NCBI RefSeq assembly: GCF_900116705.1 | Contig: NZ_FPBP01000009.1 | Location: forward strand, 124,001 to 188,000 | From: Halomonas korlensis | GTDB taxonomy: Bacteria > Pseudomonadota > Gammaproteobacteria > Pseudomonadales > Halomonadaceae | Reading direction: 5' to 3' | Length of the DNA stretch: 64,000 bases | Shown: positions 26,147-35,155 of the stretch, one piece after another | How the letters are laid out: every line of letters begins with the position of its first letter | Numbering within the stretch: position 1 is the stretch's first letter | Made by a program: the position numbers and the translations under genes | The notes under the pieces: model-generated | Databases searched by the model: none | What the model was told of the DNA's origin: nothing | Seen by the model: only the letters and a program-made list of their open reading frames with translations

Positions 26147-27613
26147 ATGAGTGAACGCTACAGCAACTTCCATCTCCAGCCCATCGCCGGCGAGTGGCGA
26201 GAAGGCAGCAGCGAACGCAGCGCCGAGGTGACCAACCCTTATGACGGCAGCGCGCTGCTCGATATCCGCCTGGCGGATCGCAGCGATCTGGACGCCGCCT
26301 TCCTGGCGGCCGAGAAGGCCCAGGTCGAGTGGGCGGCGAAACCGCCGGGAGAGCGCAGCGCCGTGCTGCAGCGAGTGGTGGAGATCTTCGACGCTCGCAA
26401 GGAAGAGATCATCGACTGGCTGATCCGCGAGTCGGGCAGCACCCGCCTCAAGGCGAACGTCGAGTGGGGCGCGGCCCGCGGCATCACCCAGGAGGCCGCC
26501 AGCATGCCGGGCCGCGTCCACGGCATGACCCTGGCCTCCGATGTGCCGGGCAAGGAGAACCGCGTCTATCGCAAGCCGCTGGGCGTGGTGGGGGTGATCA
26601 GCCCCTGGAACTTCCCGCTGCATCTTTCCCAGCGCTCCATTGCGCCGGCGCTGGCGCTGGGCAACGCCGTGGTGGTCAAGCCGGCCAGCGATACCCCGAT
26701 CACTGGCGGCCTGCTGCTGGCGAAGATCTTCGAAGAGGCCGGCCTGCCCAAGGGGCTGCTCAGTGTCGTGGTAGGCGCCGGCAGCGAGATCGGCGACGCC
26801 TTCGTCGAGCATCGCGTGCCGCGGCTGATCTCCTTCACTGGCTCGACCCCGGTGGGGCGGCATATCGGTGGGATCTGCAGCGGCGGTGAGCATATCAAGA
26901 AGGTGGCCCTGGAACTGGGCGGCAATAGCCCCTTCGTGGTGCTGGATGATGCCGACATCGACCAGGCGGTGAGCGCCGCGGTAATGGGCAAGTTCCTGCA
27001 TCAGGGCCAGATCTGCATGGCGATCAACCGCATCATCGTCGCCGAGAACCTCTACGACGCCTTCGTCGCGCGCTTCGTCGAGCGGGTAAAGGGGCTTCAG
27101 GTCGGAGACCCCGACGATATGGCGACCGTGATAGGGCCGATCATCAATGCGAAGCAGCGTGAGGGGCTGGAGGCGAAGATCGCCACGGCCAGGCATGAAG
27201 GCGCCAGCGTGCTGCTCGACGGCGAGGTCAACGGCCAGTTGGTGCCGCCGCATGTATTCGGCGATGTGACGCCAGAGATGGAGATCAGCCGCGAGGAAAT
27301 CTTCGGCCCCTTGGTCGGCATCCAGAAGGCCCGCGACGAAGCCCACGCCTTGGAACTGGCCAACGGCACCGAGTACGGCCTGTCGAGTGCCGTGTTCAGC
27401 GGCGACCTGGCGCGAGGCGTGCGCTTTGCTCAGGGCGTCAGGGCGGGTATGACTCACGTGAACGACATGCCGGTGAACGACGAGGCCCACGTGCCCTTCG
27501 GCGGCGAGAAGAATTCCGGCCTGGGTCGCTTCAACGGCGACTGGGCCATCGAGGAGTTCACCACCGACCAGTGGATCAGCGTTCAGCAGACGCCGCGCAG
27601 CTATCCGTTCTGA
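26147..27613 (+). CDS. Aryl aldehyde dehydrogenase (4-hydroxybenzaldehyde/vanillin dehydrogenase type)
   Basis: The 488-residue aldehyde dehydrogenase has catalytic Cys290 (GQICM), general base Glu256 (LELGGNSP), NAD motif FTGSTPVG near 230-237 and the oxyanion Asn in SPWNFPLHL near residue 155. It resembles benzaldehyde and vanillin dehydrogenases (Vdh, PchA). In this operon it would oxidise 4-hydroxybenzaldehyde made by PchCF to 4-hydroxybenzoate. ATG at 26147 follows CAGGAGAAAA; the upstream in-frame extension overlaps the MBL gene and has no family similarity. A strong hairpin follows the stop. Confidence 0.9.
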   Translation: MSERYSNFHLQPIAGEWREGSSERSAEVTNPYDGSALLDIRLADRSDLDAAFLAAEKAQVEWAAKPPGERSAVLQRVVEIFDARKEEIIDWLIRESGSTRLKANVEWGAARGITQEAASMPGRVHGMTLASDVPGKENRVYRKPLGVVGVISPWNFPLHLSQRSIAPALALGNAVVVKPASDTPITGGLLLAKIFEEAGLPKGLLSVVVGAGSEIGDAFVEHRVPRLISFTGSTPVGRHIGGICSGGEHIKKVALELGGNSPFVVLDDADIDQAVSAAVMGKFLHQGQICMAINRIIVAENLYDAFVARFVERVKGLQVGDPDDMATVIGPIINAKQREGLEAKIATARHEGASVLLDGEVNGQLVPPHVFGDVTPEMEISREEIFGPLVGIQKARDEAHALELANGTEYGLSSAVFSGDLARGVRFAQGVRAGMTHVNDMPVNDEAHVPFGGEKNSGLGRFNGDWAIEEFTTDQWISVQQTPRSYPF

Positions 27614-27624
27614 GTCAATCTGCT

Positions 27625-27649
27625 CCGGGCCACCAGTAGGGTGGCCCGG
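27625..27649 (+). terminator. Strong hairpin after aldehyde dehydrogenase gene
   Basis: CCGGGCCACC/GGTGGCCCGG is a perfect 10-bp stem with a 5-base loop (AGTAG), starting 12 bases after the stop. A short pyrimidine stretch CTTCTGAGCTTTC follows. It probably reduces read-through into the alcohol dehydrogenase gene. Confidence 0.65.
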
Positions 27650-27680
27650 CTTCTGAGCTTTCAGTCAAGGAGAACGAACC

Positions 27681-28769
27681 ATGCAGATTCAAGCGGCCGT
27701 GACCCCGGAACTGGGGAGTGACTTCGCATGGCAGGCGGTGGAGCTTGCCGTGCCCACCCTGGGCGAGGTTCGGGTGCGCATCGTGGCCACCGGTGTCTGC
27801 CATACCGATGCCGTGGCCAGGGACCTGGGGATCGCGCCCTTTCCCATCGTGCTGGGCCACGAGGGCGCTGGGGTGGTCGAGGCCCTCGGCGAGGGGGTGA
27901 CGGGGCTCGAGGTGGGCGATCATGTGGTGCTGTCCTTTGCCCATTGCGGGCGCTGTGGCCACTGCCTGACCGGCCATCCCACCGTCTGCGATACCTTCAA
28001 CGCGCTCAACTTCGGCGGCGCCATGGACGACGGCGGCCATCGCCTGGCACGTGACGGCGAGGCGCTGGCCACCTTCTTCGGTCAGTCGTCGTTCGCCAGC
28101 CACGCGGTGGTCAATGGCCGCAATGCGGTGAAGGTCGACCCCGAGGTGGACCTGGCACTGCTCGGCCCGCTGGGCTGTGGCATCCAGACCGGCGCGGGGA
28201 CGGTGCTCAACCGGCTCAAGCCCGAATTCGGTTCCAGCCTGGTGGTCTACGGCTGCGGCGCCGTGGGGCTCTCCGCCATCATGGCGGCAAGCATCGCCGG
28301 CTGCCGGCAGGTCATCGCCGTGGATGTCCACGATAATCGCCTCGAGCTGGCGCGCGAGTTGGGCGCGACCCATGCCCTCAACGGCAAGCACGAAGACGTG
28401 GTTGAACGGGTTCGCGAGATCACCGGCGGTGGCAGCCATTTCGCGGTGGAAACCACCGGGGTGCCGGTAGTCGTGCGTCAGTCGCTGCACGCGCTGCGCC
28501 CGCTGGGCGTCTCGGCGATCGTCGGCGTGACGCCCGAGGTCACTCTGGATGTGCACCAGGACCTGATGGCCGAGGGCAAGTCGATGATCGGGGTGATCGA
28601 GGGCGACTCGGTGCCGCGGGTGTTCATCCCCCAGCTGGTGGCCTACTACAAGGCGGGGCGTTTTCCCTTCGACCGGCTGGTGAAGTTCTATCCGCCGGAG
28701 CAGATCAACCAGGCCTTCGAGGACTCGAAAAACGGCATCACCGTCAAGCCGGTGCTGAAGATTGACTGA
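27681..28769 (+). CDS. Zinc-dependent aryl alcohol dehydrogenase (benzyl alcohol dehydrogenase type)
   Basis: The 362-residue medium-chain dehydrogenase has catalytic zinc ligands Cys40, His60 (GHEGAG) and Cys166 (GPLGCGIQTG), a structural zinc set Cys89, Cys92, Cys95 and Cys103, and the NAD motif YGCGAVG with Asp after strand 2. The pattern resembles XylB-like benzyl alcohol dehydrogenases. It would interconvert hydroxybenzyl alcohols and aldehydes, joining the PchCF route. ATG at 27681 follows CAAGGAGAACG. It is the last gene of the rightward operon and ends before a perfect 50-bp palindrome. Confidence 0.9.
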   Translation: MQIQAAVTPELGSDFAWQAVELAVPTLGEVRVRIVATGVCHTDAVARDLGIAPFPIVLGHEGAGVVEALGEGVTGLEVGDHVVLSFAHCGRCGHCLTGHPTVCDTFNALNFGGAMDDGGHRLARDGEALATFFGQSSFASHAVVNGRNAVKVDPEVDLALLGPLGCGIQTGAGTVLNRLKPEFGSSLVVYGCGAVGLSAIMAASIAGCRQVIAVDVHDNRLELARELGATHALNGKHEDVVERVREITGGGSHFAVETTGVPVVVRQSLHALRPLGVSAIVGVTPEVTLDVHQDLMAEGKSMIGVIEGDSVPRVFIPQLVAYYKAGRFPFDRLVKFYPPEQINQAFEDSKNGITVKPVLKID

Positions 28770-28807
28770 GCCAGATTGAGGTCACCAGCGTGATCGGAGA
28801 CTGGCAG

Positions 28808-28857
28808 GCACCTACGCACGGGGCGGCATCCATGGATGCCGCCCCGTGCGTAGGTGC
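28808..28857. terminator. Perfect 50-bp palindrome between convergent genes
   Basis: Bases 28808-28832 and 28833-28857 are exact reverse complements (25-bp arms, no spacer; the left arm starts GCACCTACGC and the centre is CCATGG). A second hairpin (GACCACG-CTG-CGTGGTC, 28860-28876) follows at once. It lies between the convergent alcohol dehydrogenase and amidohydrolase genes, so a bidirectional terminator is likely, although there is no T-run. Confidence 0.8.
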
Positions 28858-28880
28858 AGGACCACGCTGCGTGGTCGAGC

Positions 28881-30179
28881 CTAGCCCAGGCAGGCGAGCG
28901 CCCCGGCCGCCAGGGCCTCGATGCCGGTGCGCATCGTCACCTCGTTGCCCGGGAAGTAGTAGGGCGAGTGCGGCATCTCCAGATGGCGCATCTTCTCTCC
29001 TACGCTGTTGCCCGGCGTGGTCTGCCAGCGCTCCGCGGGGGTCGCCCCGATGAACCAGTAGACATAGGGGATATCTTCGCCGCCGAAGCCTCCCGCCTCG
29101 GCATTGCCGAAGTAGGGAAAGTCCTCGCTGCCATTGAGTCGCGGCATCTCGTACAGGCTGGCCTCGCCGAAATGCGCGCCATGGGCGCGGCGCACTTGCC
29201 CGACGGCCATAGGATCATTGTGCAGGGCGATGGTCTCGTTGAGCACGCGAAATTCCGGCGGCTTCGGGGCACGGCCGGCCTCGCACTCGGCGCGCACGAT
29301 GCGCTCGATGGCCTCCACCACCTGCTGGTGGAGGGCGTTGTCGAAGCTGCGGATATTGATCTCGAGTTCGGCGGAGTGGGGAATGATGTTGGCCTGGGTG
29401 CCGGCGTGAAGCTTGCCGACGGTCACCACCACGGTCTCCTCCGGGGGCACTTCGCGGGAGACGATGGTCTGCAGGCGCGTGACCACATGGGCGGCGATCA
29501 CCACCGGGTCCACCGTCTGGGCCGGCATGGAGCCGTGACCACCGGCGCCATGGATGGTGACGGCCAGGTTGGTACAGGCGGCCATGGTGCTGCCGGCACG
29601 ATGCCCGACGGTACCGGCGAGGGCCGGCATGTTGTGCTGGCCGAGGATGATATCCGGCCGGGCGAAGCGCTCGTAGAGGTCGTCCTCCAGCATGGCCCTG
29701 GCACCGCCGAAGATCTCCTCGGCCGGCTGGCAGATCAGCATCAGGGTGCCGGACCACTGCTCCTTGAGTCCGGCCATCACGGCGGCGGCGCCCACCACGC
29801 AGCTGCTGTGCAGGTCGTGACCGCAGGCATGCATCAGCGGGACCGTACCGCTCTCGGTCTCTGCGGTACGCGTGCTGGCGTAGTCCAGGCCGGTATCCTC
29901 CTTGATCGGCAGGGCGTCCATGTCACCACGAAGCATCACCGTGGGACCCTCGCCGTTACGCAGCAGGGCCACGACGCCAGTGCCGCCTACGCCGCGGGTC
30001 ACCTCAAGACCGAGGTGTTCCAGCGCCTCGGCGAGTCGTGCGCTGGTGTCGTGCTCCTGAAAGGGCAGCTCGGGATATTGATGGAGCTGGCGGTAGAGCG
30101 CCTGGACCGTCTCAAAGGCGGCATCGGTCTGGACGCCGATCGCCTCTTTCAGGTCGGGAATCGTGGTGTGAATCGTCAT
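28881..30179 (-). CDS. M20-family metal-dependent amidohydrolase (hippurate/IAA-conjugate hydrolase type)
   Basis: The 432-residue enzyme has the M20D pattern: LHQYPELPFQE near residue 32, a metal site MHACGHDLHSS near 117, the catalytic Glu pair in CQPAEE near 150, and a dimerisation domain with AGGHGSMP near 215. These enzymes remove an amino acid or other amine from N-acyl conjugates. A conserved Cys (ACGHD) is typical of the two-metal hippurate/IAA-amidohydrolase group. It lies 18 bases after the SSS symporter gene, so uptake and hydrolysis of an acyl-amino acid, perhaps aromatic, is likely. GGGAG precedes the ATG. Confidence 0.88.
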   Translation of the reverse strand: MTIHTTIPDLKEAIGVQTDAAFETVQALYRQLHQYPELPFQEHDTSARLAEALEHLGLEVTRGVGGTGVVALLRNGEGPTVMLRGDMDALPIKEDTGLDYASTRTAETESGTVPLMHACGHDLHSSCVVGAAAVMAGLKEQWSGTLMLICQPAEEIFGGARAMLEDDLYERFARPDIILGQHNMPALAGTVGHRAGSTMAACTNLAVTIHGAGGHGSMPAQTVDPVVIAAHVVTRLQTIVSREVPPEETVVVTVGKLHAGTQANIIPHSAELEINIRSFDNALHQQVVEAIERIVRAECEAGRAPKPPEFRVLNETIALHNDPMAVGQVRRAHGAHFGEASLYEMPRLNGSEDFPYFGNAEAGGFGGEDIPYVYWFIGATPAERWQTTPGNSVGEKMRHLEMPHSPYYFPGNEVTMRTGIEALAAGALACLG

Positions 30180-30197
30180 GAGAGTCTCCCGTCTCGA

Positions 30198-31658
30198 TCA
30201 GGAAGGTTGGCTGGCCAGGGAAGGACCCTGGGCGGCAGGTTTGATCAGGTACTGGCAGGCGGTGACGACGATGACGTTGAGCAGCATGGCCCAGACGCCA
30301 GCATGCCAGCCCAGCGGCGAGCTCCAGACGAAATCCATCAGCAGATAGGCCACGCTGCCGACCAAGGCGCCGAGCATCACGCTGAGGCGGCGCAAGCGAG
30401 GCAGGAACAGCGCGCCGATCACCATCGGGAACAGCTGGACGATCAGGCCATAGGCCCCGAGCAGCAGCATGACCAGCGAGGCGGGATTGGCCAGTGCGAA
30501 GAGATAGGCGATCAGCGACAGGCCCAGTACGCTCCAGCGGGTCACGGACACCGTGGCCTTCTCGCTGGCCCCCTTCATCACTGTGGGAGAAAGGACGTCG
30601 CGCACCAGCACGATGGCCGCGGTATGCGCCAGGTTGGCGCCAGTCGACATGGCGGCCGCCAGCGCGCCGGAGAGCATCAGGCCGATGACCCAGGGCGAGA
30701 AGTTGGCCACATCCATGACCATGCGCAGCAGCACGGTGTCGGCACGTGCCAGGGACTCGTCGGCGAAGACCAGGATTCCGGCGAAGCCGATGATCAACAG
30801 GGGGACCAGCAGGGTGGCGTAGAGGGGGTAGAAGACACTGACCTTTCGCAGCGTCTTGCCGCTGTCCGCCGAGTAGAACTTCATGAACAGGTGCGGCCAC
30901 ATGGCGCCACCGAAGGCACTGATCAGCACCGCCGTGCTGAAGTAGCCCCAGCCCATATTGTTGGCACCCGGCATGGTCAGGTACTCGGGGGCGGCCTGCT
31001 GGAGCTGGGTGAACATCTCCCCGACCCCGCCATAGAGGCGTTCGGGAATGGTGAGACCAAGGAACCAGGCGATGGCGATCATCATGATGCCCTGCACCAG
31101 GTTGGTCCAGCCGATACCGCTCAGGCCGCTGGCGAATACATAGGCGGCCACCACCAGGAAGGCCAGCAGGGCTCCCAGCCAGAAGGGCACCAGGCCGTCG
31201 GTGGCCGCCTGGAACAGCAGGCCGGCCCCGGCGATCTGGATGGTCAGATACGGCACCAGCGCCGCCACCCCGATGACCCCGGCCAGCATGCCGAGCGGCT
31301 TACTCTGGTAGTGGTCGGCGATCATGTCACCCTGGGTGAGGTAGCCGCGCTCGCGGCCCAGCTTCGCCACCCGCGGCCCCAGGGCCCAGATGGTGATCGG
31401 TACCAGCGACAGGTAGGCAAGGATGTAGAAGGCCGGTGAGCCATGCTGATAGGACCAGCCCGGTGCGCCGAGGAAGGCGAAGGCGGAGAAGATCTCTGCC
31501 CCGAGGATAAAGAACAGTATTACCACGCCGACATGGCGGCCGCCGGCGACATAGCCCTCCAGGCTGGAGCTTTCCTTGTTGCGCGCCTGCAGGCCGACCC
31601 ACAGTACCGCGGCGAGGTAGGCCAACGTGATGCCGACCACGATCAGGGAATCACTCAT
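30198..31658 (-). CDS. SSS-family sodium:solute symporter
   Basis: The 486-residue protein has about 13 hydrophobic segments and SSS landmarks: GYVAGGRHVGVVILFF near residues 35-52, FLGAPGWSYQHG, and LSGALAAAMSTGANLAHTAAIVLVRD near residue 320, which holds the conserved sodium-site helix. ATG at 31658 overlaps the end of the DUF3311 gene by 8 bases (ATGAGTGA), the standard coupling in DUF3311-SSS pairs. The substrate is unknown, but the amidohydrolase downstream suggests an N-acyl amino acid or a product of its cleavage. Confidence 0.9.
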   Translation of the reverse strand: MSDSLIVVGITLAYLAAVLWVGLQARNKESSSLEGYVAGGRHVGVVILFFILGAEIFSAFAFLGAPGWSYQHGSPAFYILAYLSLVPITIWALGPRVAKLGRERGYLTQGDMIADHYQSKPLGMLAGVIGVAALVPYLTIQIAGAGLLFQAATDGLVPFWLGALLAFLVVAAYVFASGLSGIGWTNLVQGIMMIAIAWFLGLTIPERLYGGVGEMFTQLQQAAPEYLTMPGANNMGWGYFSTAVLISAFGGAMWPHLFMKFYSADSGKTLRKVSVFYPLYATLLVPLLIIGFAGILVFADESLARADTVLLRMVMDVANFSPWVIGLMLSGALAAAMSTGANLAHTAAIVLVRDVLSPTVMKGASEKATVSVTRWSVLGLSLIAYLFALANPASLVMLLLGAYGLIVQLFPMVIGALFLPRLRRLSVMLGALVGSVAYLLMDFVWSSPLGWHAGVWAMLLNVIVVTACQYLIKPAAQGPSLASQPS

Positions 31659-31863
31659 GACGGCCACCTCCGTGACGAACGACGAAGGCGACCCACATGC
31701 CAGCGAACAGCACCAGCATCCACAGGATGTACCAGAAGAACAGGAAGGGCAGGCCGAGCACGGTGGGCTCGATGCGATTGGCGATCAGGGCCCCGGGCCA
31801 GATCATAGCCAGGGTGCATACCGCAAAGTGCAGCCCTGTCAGGAGGTGATAGGTCTTGTTCAT
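31651..31863 (-). CDS. DUF3311 small membrane protein
   Basis: The 70-residue protein has two hydrophobic helices and ends in a His/Gly-rich tail (RHGGGRHE). The pattern WPGALIANRIEPTVLGLPFLFFWYILWM matches DUF3311 proteins, which are nearly always encoded just before an SSS symporter and may be its small subunit (similar pairing to YhdT-PanF). Its stop overlaps the symporter ATG by 8 bases. Confidence 0.88.
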   Translation of the reverse strand: MNKTYHLLTGLHFAVCTLAMIWPGALIANRIEPTVLGLPFLFFWYILWMLVLFAGMWVAFVVRHGGGRHE

Positions 31864-31952
31864 GGGGATCGTCCAGCTCGCCGATGGCGAGACTTGTTAT
31901 GGGTTGTCCCGACACTATGGGAGGCCTTGTCCGATAGAAAAAATATAGCTTT

Positions 31953-31969
31953 GGCATTGCTGACATGCC
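31953..31969. promoter_or_regulatory. LysR-type box between DUF3311 and LysR genes
   Basis: GGCAT-N7-ATGCC is a 17-bp interrupted palindrome containing T-N11-A geometry. It is in the divergent promoter region (31864-32021), the normal place for the operator of the LysR protein at 32022. Confidence 0.5.
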
Positions 31970-32021
31970 GTACTGATATGGCTAGAGTGAATCCCTCCCA
32001 TCTGATGAGTCGAGACGGCCC

Positions 32022-32912
32022 GTGGAATTTCGCCAACTCAGCTATTTCATTGCGGTTGTGGAGACCGGCTCCATCTCCGCGGCTAGCCGTCGAGTGCATG
32101 TCGCCCAGCCGGCGCTCACCCGGCAGGTTCGACTATTGGAGGAGGACCTGGGCACCCGACTGCTGGAGCGTCATGCCCGCGGGGTAAGCCTGACGGTGGC
32201 CGGCAAAGCGCTCTACGACGAGGCCGTTCAGTTGCTCGACAGGCGAACGCAGATCAGGACACGGCTCTCGGCGCTGGGCCAAGGGCTGATCGGCAAGGTA
32301 AGCCTGGGAGTAACGGTGACCCATCTTTGGGTGCCGGAAGTGGCAGCGCTGCTGAGGCACTATCGTGACCGCTATGCCAAGGTTGCCTTCGAGGTCTTCC
32401 CGCTGCTGTCGGGCCCCCAGCTGGAGCGGCTGAGAGAAGGCAGCCTGGATGCCGGCATCCTCTACCTGGACAGTGCTGAACAGCCCGGCCTTCAAACCCG
32501 GCTGCTGCAGCACGACCACCTGATGCTCGCCGTGCCTGAGGCTTCACGGTGGGCTACAAGGCCGCTGAACCGCCTGAGAGAGCTGAATGACGCCGACTTC
32601 GTGTGGGGCTTTCGCAGCGTCTCACCGGTCTACTATGACCGTGTGATGGCCCACTTCGATCGTCTAAAATTCGAGCCGCGGGTAGTGCAGTATGGCGCCG
32701 ACAACATCACCATTCTCAGCATGGTGGCGGCGGGGCTCGGTATCGCTATCGTCCCTTCGGCCAGCAGCGCTCATCCCATGCCAGGCGTGTGCTTTTTGCA
32801 TCTGGATGAACTCACCGCCTGCGATATGCCGCTGTGGATGGCCTGGCGGTCGACCAACGACTCGCCGGCACTTCACAACCTGATTGGCCTGGTCGACGAA
32901 GTATTTAGGTAA
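32022..32912 (+). CDS. LysR-family regulator (CbbR/NAC-like group)
   Basis: The 296-residue LysR protein starts at a GTG with the form MEFRQLSYFIAVVETGSISAASRRVHVAQPALTRQ. The HTH is at about residues 17-37 and a periplasmic-binding-like effector domain covers 90-290. It is divergent from the DUF3311-SSS-amidohydrolase operon and probably controls it. The effector is unknown. A weak hairpin (GGCCAGGCG... CGCCTGGCC) lies after the stop, around 32930-32960, before the protease gene. Confidence 0.87.
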   Translation: MEFRQLSYFIAVVETGSISAASRRVHVAQPALTRQVRLLEEDLGTRLLERHARGVSLTVAGKALYDEAVQLLDRRTQIRTRLSALGQGLIGKVSLGVTVTHLWVPEVAALLRHYRDRYAKVAFEVFPLLSGPQLERLREGSLDAGILYLDSAEQPGLQTRLLQHDHLMLAVPEASRWATRPLNRLRELNDADFVWGFRSVSPVYYDRVMAHFDRLKFEPRVVQYGADNITILSMVAAGLGIAIVPSASSAHPMPGVCFLHLDELTACDMPLWMAWRSTNDSPALHNLIGLVDEVFR

Positions 32913-32982
32913 GAAGCACTTCTTCGCCCGGCCAGGCGGGCGAGGCTGTCTCGCCTGGCCCATTGACGAGAAGGACGATGCC

Positions 32983-33798
32983 ATGCGCCTGCGGTTCTTG
33001 TTACGCCTGTTAGTGTTGATTTCGATCATGTTGCCCCTGGCACTGCTGGCCGGTTGTGAGGAGACGCCGACCGGACGTTCCCAGCTGGCGTTGGTGCCGG
33101 AAACCTTGATGACCCAGATGGGTGGAGACGCCTTCGACCAGTTGCGCCAGCGCCAGCCGGTGTCACGCGACACGGCCGTCAACCGCCGGGTGCAGTGCGT
33201 GGCCCAGGCGGTGGTGACCGCCGCCGAGGCGCGCTACCCGGCCGCCGACCTGCCCGAGGCCTGGGAGGTCGTGGTCTTCGAGGATTCCTCGCCCAACGCC
33301 TTCGCCCTGCCAGGGGGGCGCATCGGCGTGCATGCCGGCCTGCTTCAGGTGGCCGAGACCCCGGCCCAGCTGGCGGCGGTGATCGGACATGAGGTGGGTC
33401 ATGTGCTCGCCGACCATGGCAACGAGCGCCTCACCCAGGAGCTCGGCATCAAGGCGGTGCTGCTGCTGGTAGGGCTGTTCGGCGAGGAGCAGCTGGGAGG
33501 GCAGCAGATGATGCAGGCGCTGGGCCTCGGCGCCCAGCTCGGCATCACCTTGCCGTTCAGTCGTGCCCACGAGGAGGAGGCCGACCTGATGGGCCTGGCG
33601 ATCATGGCGCGCGCGGGCTTCGACCCGCAACAGAGCGTGGCGCTGTGGCGCAACATGGCCGCCGCCGGCGATGGCCAGCCCCCCGAGTTCCTGTCTACCC
33701 ATCCGGCCCACGGATCGCGCATCGAGGCACTTCAAGAAGCCATGGAGGAGGCCGAAGCGACCTATCGCGCCACCACCCCGGCCGACTGTGCCGGGTAG
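32983..33798 (+). CDS. M48-family metalloprotease, lipoprotein
   Basis: The 271-residue precursor has a lipoprotein signal (LPLALLAGC, lipidation at Cys25), then an M48 peptidase domain with the zinc motif HEVGHVLADH near residues 135-144 and a third ligand in EEEADLMGL. This is the YcaL/LoiP-like group of periplasmic lipoproteins that act on outer-membrane proteins. ATG at 32983 is preferred since the signal starts there. Its last 37 bases overlap, in the opposite direction, the 3' end of the MFS gene. It is not obviously linked to catabolism. Confidence 0.9.
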   Translation: MRLRFLLRLLVLISIMLPLALLAGCEETPTGRSQLALVPETLMTQMGGDAFDQLRQRQPVSRDTAVNRRVQCVAQAVVTAAEARYPAADLPEAWEVVVFEDSSPNAFALPGGRIGVHAGLLQVAETPAQLAAVIGHEVGHVLADHGNERLTQELGIKAVLLLVGLFGEEQLGGQQMMQALGLGAQLGITLPFSRAHEEEADLMGLAIMARAGFDPQQSVALWRNMAAAGDGQPPEFLSTHPAHGSRIEALQEAMEEAEATYRATTPADCAG

Positions 33799-34994
33799 TC
33801 GTGTCGGGCCTGCCCCAACCGCCAGGCCAGCACGATACCCATGAGTGAGCAGCCTGCGGTAACGCTCCAGGTCCAGTGCCATCCCCCCACCTGGGAAGCC
33901 AGCCAGGCTACCAGGGGTGGGCCAGCGAACTGCCCCAGGGCCGACCACTGCTGCATCCAACCGATAGTGGTCGAGACGGTGCGCTCGCTGGGGGCCAGCT
34001 TCACGGCCAGCATGAACAGCGCACCGGGGATGACACCGCCGACGGCAGAGAACATCAGGATAGCGGCAAAGCGCAGCATGGGCGCCTGAGCCGTCAACTC
34101 GCCGAAGGCCAGGAAGGTGCCCAGGGCGGTGAAGGTAAAGCCGAGGTAAAGCAGGTGCGCAGGGGCGACGCCGCGGTGCATCAGTTGCCCCGACCCCAGG
34201 TTGCCGACGATATTGATGGCGGCCACCAGGGTGGTCAGCGAACCGGCCAGCAGCCCGCCGAGGCCCGCCTGCTGGTAGATGGTGGGCAGAAAGCCAATCA
34301 CCGCGAGCCACTGGCTCGAGTACATCGCGAAGCAGACCGCGACCAGCCAGGGACCCGGCGTGCCCAGGGTGAGCGCCAGTCGTTGACGCCAGCCCTCTTC
34401 GGCTCCGGCAGACAGGGTGAGCGCTCCGTGGCGACGGTGGTCGGCCGGGACCCGGTGACCTAGCCAGGCCAGCATGATCGCCGTCCATCCGGCCAGCACC
34501 CACCACCAGCCCTGCCAGCCCAGCCAGTCGATCATCCAGGGGCCGAGCAACAGGGCGCTGCCGATGCCCAGTCCCATATAGCAGCTCCACAGGGCCAGCG
34601 CCCTGTTCAAGCGCTCGATGGGCACCAACTGACGGAGCAGGGCAGGAGCCGGCAACACCACCAACAGGAAGCCCAGGCCTTCCAGCCCTCGGCAGGCGAG
34701 CAGGAAGGCGGGCGTCTGGGCCAGGCCGCCCAGAGCACTGGCTGCCAGCAAGATGCCCAGGCCGAAGGTCATGCTGCGCTTGAGCCCTAACGAATCCGCC
34801 GACAGGCCGACCAGCAGTCCCAGCGACATACCGGCAAGCTGGACCAGCGAGACCAGAAAGCCGGCCTGAAGCAGGGTGATGTCGAGGGCCTCCCTGAGAA
34901 TCGGCAGGGCCGGGGGCAGCTTGCCCACGTGCAGGGCGGCAGTGATACCCGACAGGACCACCACGAGACCGGGTGGTACGAAAAGAAACTTCAT
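33762..34994 (-). CDS. MFS permease
   Basis: The 410-residue protein has 12 hydrophobic segments with the MFS signature loop GLSADSLGLKRSM near residue 63-75. It is of the NarK/CynX-like general MFS kind with no close group I can name. ATG at 34994 follows GGAG. It is codirectional with the LysR at 35156-36061, 161 bases downstream of that gene, and convergent with the M48 gene with a 37-base overlap. The substrate cannot be inferred. Confidence 0.85.
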   Translation of the reverse strand: MKFLFVPPGLVVVLSGITAALHVGKLPPALPILREALDITLLQAGFLVSLVQLAGMSLGLLVGLSADSLGLKRSMTFGLGILLAASALGGLAQTPAFLLACRGLEGLGFLLVVLPAPALLRQLVPIERLNRALALWSCYMGLGIGSALLLGPWMIDWLGWQGWWWVLAGWTAIMLAWLGHRVPADHRRHGALTLSAGAEEGWRQRLALTLGTPGPWLVAVCFAMYSSQWLAVIGFLPTIYQQAGLGGLLAGSLTTLVAAINIVGNLGSGQLMHRGVAPAHLLYLGFTFTALGTFLAFGELTAQAPMLRFAAILMFSAVGGVIPGALFMLAVKLAPSERTVSTTIGWMQQWSALGQFAGPPLVAWLASQVGGWHWTWSVTAGCSLMGIVLAWRLGQARHDYPAQSAGVVAR

Positions 34995-35155
34995 GTACAG
35001 GCTCCAGGGACAGGAGGCGTGGGTCGTTCTTTAGGAGACTAAGAGAGTGCCCGGTGGGTGGCCATGCCTGCTTTAGTCGAGGGTTGGGGCGAGTCGAGGC
35101 GGGGCGCGTCAGCCCATCCGACCCATCCTTGCTCTTTGTCGCCTCAATGATGGTG

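Noticed and set aside
28854..31439. 861-codon open frame on the plus strand across the amidohydrolase and symporter genes
   Set aside because: It is the antisense of two well-supported genes. Its translation is rich in His, Gln, Gly and Asp without hydrophobic cores or family motifs, as expected from the complement of GC-rich coding DNA.
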